Shown here: positions 21,319 through 23,084 of the stretch, piece after piece
Layout: the number at the start of each line of letters is the position of its first letter
Numbering within the stretch: position 1 is the stretch's first letter
Origin: an uncultured Clostridia bacterium
GTDB lineage: Bacteria > Bacillota > Clostridia > Lachnospirales > Lachnospiraceae
Length of the DNA stretch: 23,084 bases
Reading direction: 5' to 3'
NCBI GenBank assembly: GCA_946186175.1
Contig: CAMHMG010000011.1
Coordinates: 1-23,084, forward strand
Program-made: the position numbers and the translations under genes
The notes under the pieces: model-generated
The model's input: the letters and a program-made list of their open reading frames with translations, nothing else
The model's database searches: none
What the model was told of the DNA's origin: nothing

Positions 21319-23084
21319 ATGAAGAAAATTAGCTTTAGAGTACGAAACTTTGATAAAGAGCAGTTTCTGACTTTTAATATTGACAATAATGCAGAACTGG
21401 ATGAAGAGGTGCTTGATTTTCTTGAAGATGAGGAGCCAGAAGGGGTTGTTCCGGTTATTTTTGAAGAGGGAGAAGAATACGATACGTTTTCATATGATAT
21501 AACCGGCAGAATTCAGTTAAAACAATTATCTGAGCAGGAAATTAATGCAGAGATGGTACTTAAGGTCATAAGAGGGCTGGTACTTTCGATGATGGATATG
21601 TCTGAATATAGAATACCTTTATCATATCTTGTACTTAACAGACAGTACATATATATTGATTCGGATTATAAGGTTGAATTTGTATGTATCCCTTTGGATG
21701 ATATGAAGGATGAAACGGATCTTGCTTGTTTCCTGAGAAATTTTATTGCAAGCCTGCGTTTTGATTCCTCTGAGAATGGTGATTATGTTGCTAAAATATT
21801 AACATATATTAACGATGAGGAGATGTTTAATCTTCATAATCTTCTGGATCTGGTTGAAGAATGGATGGATTTACTTGGAATAGAGATTCCGGAAGGTGAA
21901 TCTAATGAAATATATGGGGAATATATGGAGATTGACGAGGAGCCGGAGGAAGGTTCGGTTGCAGCATTTTTCGAAAATCAGGATGAGCAGGTTGATGAGG
22001 AATCTGATGAGATAGAGAAGGATGTTGATGTAGAATCACCTGAAGAGGGGTTAGAAGAGCAGCAGTCTGAAGAGGCAGCAGATGATGAGAACAATGTTGA
22101 TGAAGCAATTGAAGAGGGTGTAGAATATACTGAAGCTGATGACAGCGTTGTTGAGAAACCGGAAGATACTATAGAGTCTGATGATGCTGTCGAGAAGGAA
22201 GCAGAAGCAACTGAAGAGACAATTGGTGATGAGAAGTCCTACGAAAATGAAGAAGCTGAAGAGATAATAGATAACGCAGAGGCTTACGTGAACGAAGTCG
22301 AAGAAGCTGTTAAAGAGCCGGAAGATATTGTAGATGAAGCAGAGGCTTACGAGGTCGATAAGCCTATCGAAAGCGAGGCAGTAGAGACTGAACCTGATAA
22401 AGACGAAGTTAAAGAACCTGAAGTTGTTGATACAGAAGAGAAAGTTTTATCACAGGCCGATTCAAAAGAGGATTCCGACGATGGTGAAGATACAAAGCAG
22501 GATGAAGATTCCGAAAACAATAAAGAATCTTCAGGCGGTAAGAAGAAAAAGCTTTTTGGTTCTAAGTCTGGTAATGAAAAAACTGAGGATTCTGAAGACA
22601 AGAAAGAGAAGAAACAGTATTTTAAAACCAAAGAAATTGATTATTCAGGCGTTGTATTAGAGGATGAACTGGATGCCTTATTAGCTGAAGAGGAAAAGAA
22701 AGAACGATTTGGACGTAACTTTAGAAGGAATAATCGTATTAAGATCAATAGAGCCAGCATTCTTCAGACTACAAAAGAGGAATTAGAAATAGCTGAGGCG
22801 GAGGAAAAGGCTTATATTGCCAAGGTCAGACAAGAAGAGGAAGAAGCCTTTTTAGCAAAGCAAAAAGCAGAAGAAGAAGCAAGACAGGCAGAGGAAGATG
22901 CTAAGAAAGCTGCCGAAGAGGCTAGGAAAGCAGAGGAAGAAGCCAAGAAAGAGGAAGAAGATGCTAAGAAGGCAGCCAAGAAAGCGGCTGCACATGAAGC
23001 CAAAAAAGAATCAGGCGTCACAGCACAGTTTAAGAAACTTGGTGGTCTGTTTTCAATGAATAAAGATGACACCTCTAAAGATGA
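21319..23084 (+). CDS. DUF6382-like protein with acidic linker and coiled coil (3' end outside window)
   Basis: The frame is open from the ATG at 21319 (GGGAGG at 21304-21309) to the window end, 588 codons without a stop. Residues about 1-200 form a globular domain (MKKISFRVRNFDKEQFLTFNI, YDITGRIQLKQLS, MVLKVIRGLVLSMMDMSEYRIP) that resembles DUF6382, a family usually joined to a C-terminal FHA phosphopeptide-binding domain; here that part would lie beyond the window. Residues about 200-404 are a strongly Glu/Asp-rich linker with small internal repeats (AEAYVNEVEEAV / AEAYEVDKPIE). A basic patch (about 405-418, KKKKLFGSK) and an Arg/Asn-rich stretch (FGRNFRRNNRIKINR) follow. Residues about 489-565 are an Ala/Glu/Lys coiled coil like that of TolA. 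No signal peptide is seen, so it is cytoplasmic or membrane-linked through its missing end. Its role is not known. Confidence 0.8.
   Translation, partial: MKKISFRVRNFDKEQFLTFNIDNNAELDEEVLDFLEDEEPEGVVPVIFEEGEEYDTFSYDITGRIQLKQLSEQEINAEMVLKVIRGLVLSMMDMSEYRIPLSYLVLNRQYIYIDSDYKVEFVCIPLDDMKDETDLACFLRNFIASLRFDSSENGDYVAKILTYINDEEMFNLHNLLDLVEEWMDLLGIEIPEGESNEIYGEYMEIDEEPEEGSVAAFFENQDEQVDEESDEIEKDVDVESPEEGLEEQQSEEAADDENNVDEAIEEGVEYTEADDSVVEKPEDTIESDDAVEKEAEATEETIGDEKSYENEEAEEIIDNAEAYVNEVEEAVKEPEDIVDEAEAYEVDKPIESEAVETEPDKDEVKEPEVVDTEEKVLSQADSKEDSDDGEDTKQDEDSENNKESSGGKKKKLFGSKSGNEKTEDSEDKKEKKQYFKTKEIDYSGVVLEDELDALLAEEEKKERFGRNFRRNNRIKINRASILQTTKEELEIAEAEEKAYIAKVRQEEEEAFLAKQKAEEEARQAEEDAKKAAEEARKAEEEAKKEEEDAKKAAKKAAAHEAKKESGVTAQFKKLGGLFSMNKDDTSKD

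Noticed and set aside
22347..23072. Ser-rich open frames on the minus strand near the end of the window
   Set aside because: They are antisense shadows of the Glu/Lys/Ala-rich coding sequence; no SD or family match.

Overview
The window reads as a low-GC, Gram-positive anaerobe, most likely a clostridial gut or rumen bacterium of the Lachnospiraceae. This is an inference from several signs: AT-rich sequence, strong AGGAGG-type ribosome binding sites, secreted proteins ending in Lys-rich fibronectin III modules, a ferredoxin-linked indolepyruvate oxidoreductase, a GEMM-I c-di-GMP riboswitch, and a membrane EAL phosphodiesterase. No rRNA, tRNA, CRISPR array or classical insertion sequence was seen.

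Layout. Positions 1-7519 form an accessory, recombination-marked region. It holds the 3' end of a secreted PPC/FN3 protein, an Rpn-family PD-(D/E)XK nuclease gene (685-1617), and a c-di-GMP riboswitch with its own promoter and terminator. The riboswitch lies ahead of a 1050-residue surface protein (2111-5263; DUF6273-like, InlB-type repeats, FN3). A second Rpn paralogue follows (5472-6431), then a displaced orphan Rpn C-terminal module (to 6734) and a broken D-Ala-D-Ala carboxypeptidase gene (6762-7519). Positions 7735-9471 are a three-gene membrane operon (NusG domain II protein, Gx/ECF-S-like transporter, YitT protein). A DRE-TIM aldolase-like enzyme (9653-10630) and an EAL phosphodiesterase (10841-12760) each have their own promoter. 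A small unknown protein precedes iorA-iorB (13209-15766) and a small multidrug-export family gene. A CorA-type transporter (16447-17388) and a second large secreted repeat protein (17482-20139) follow. A bidirectional terminator separates the latter from a convergent cyclophilin gene. A divergent, window-truncated long ORF begins at 21319; it has a DUF6382-like N-terminus, an acidic linker and a coiled coil.

Working together. The riboswitch and the EAL enzyme place a c-di-GMP sensor-effector and a c-di-GMP-degrading enzyme in one window, so surface-protein expression may follow c-di-GMP level. iorA and iorB encode the two subunits of one enzyme that oxidises aryl pyruvates to aryl-acetyl-CoA with ferredoxin reduction.

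The most unusual observation is the second rpn locus. A 137-bp core segment is duplicated in frame 282 bp apart. Rpn2 therefore carries one type of C-terminal tail, while the tail type seen on Rpn1 sits as an in-frame orphan just behind a single stop codon. All three copies keep an internal ATG with a purine-rich Shine-Dalgarno-like sequence at the equivalent of residue 258, which matches the gene-within-gene arrangement known for E. coli rpn genes.
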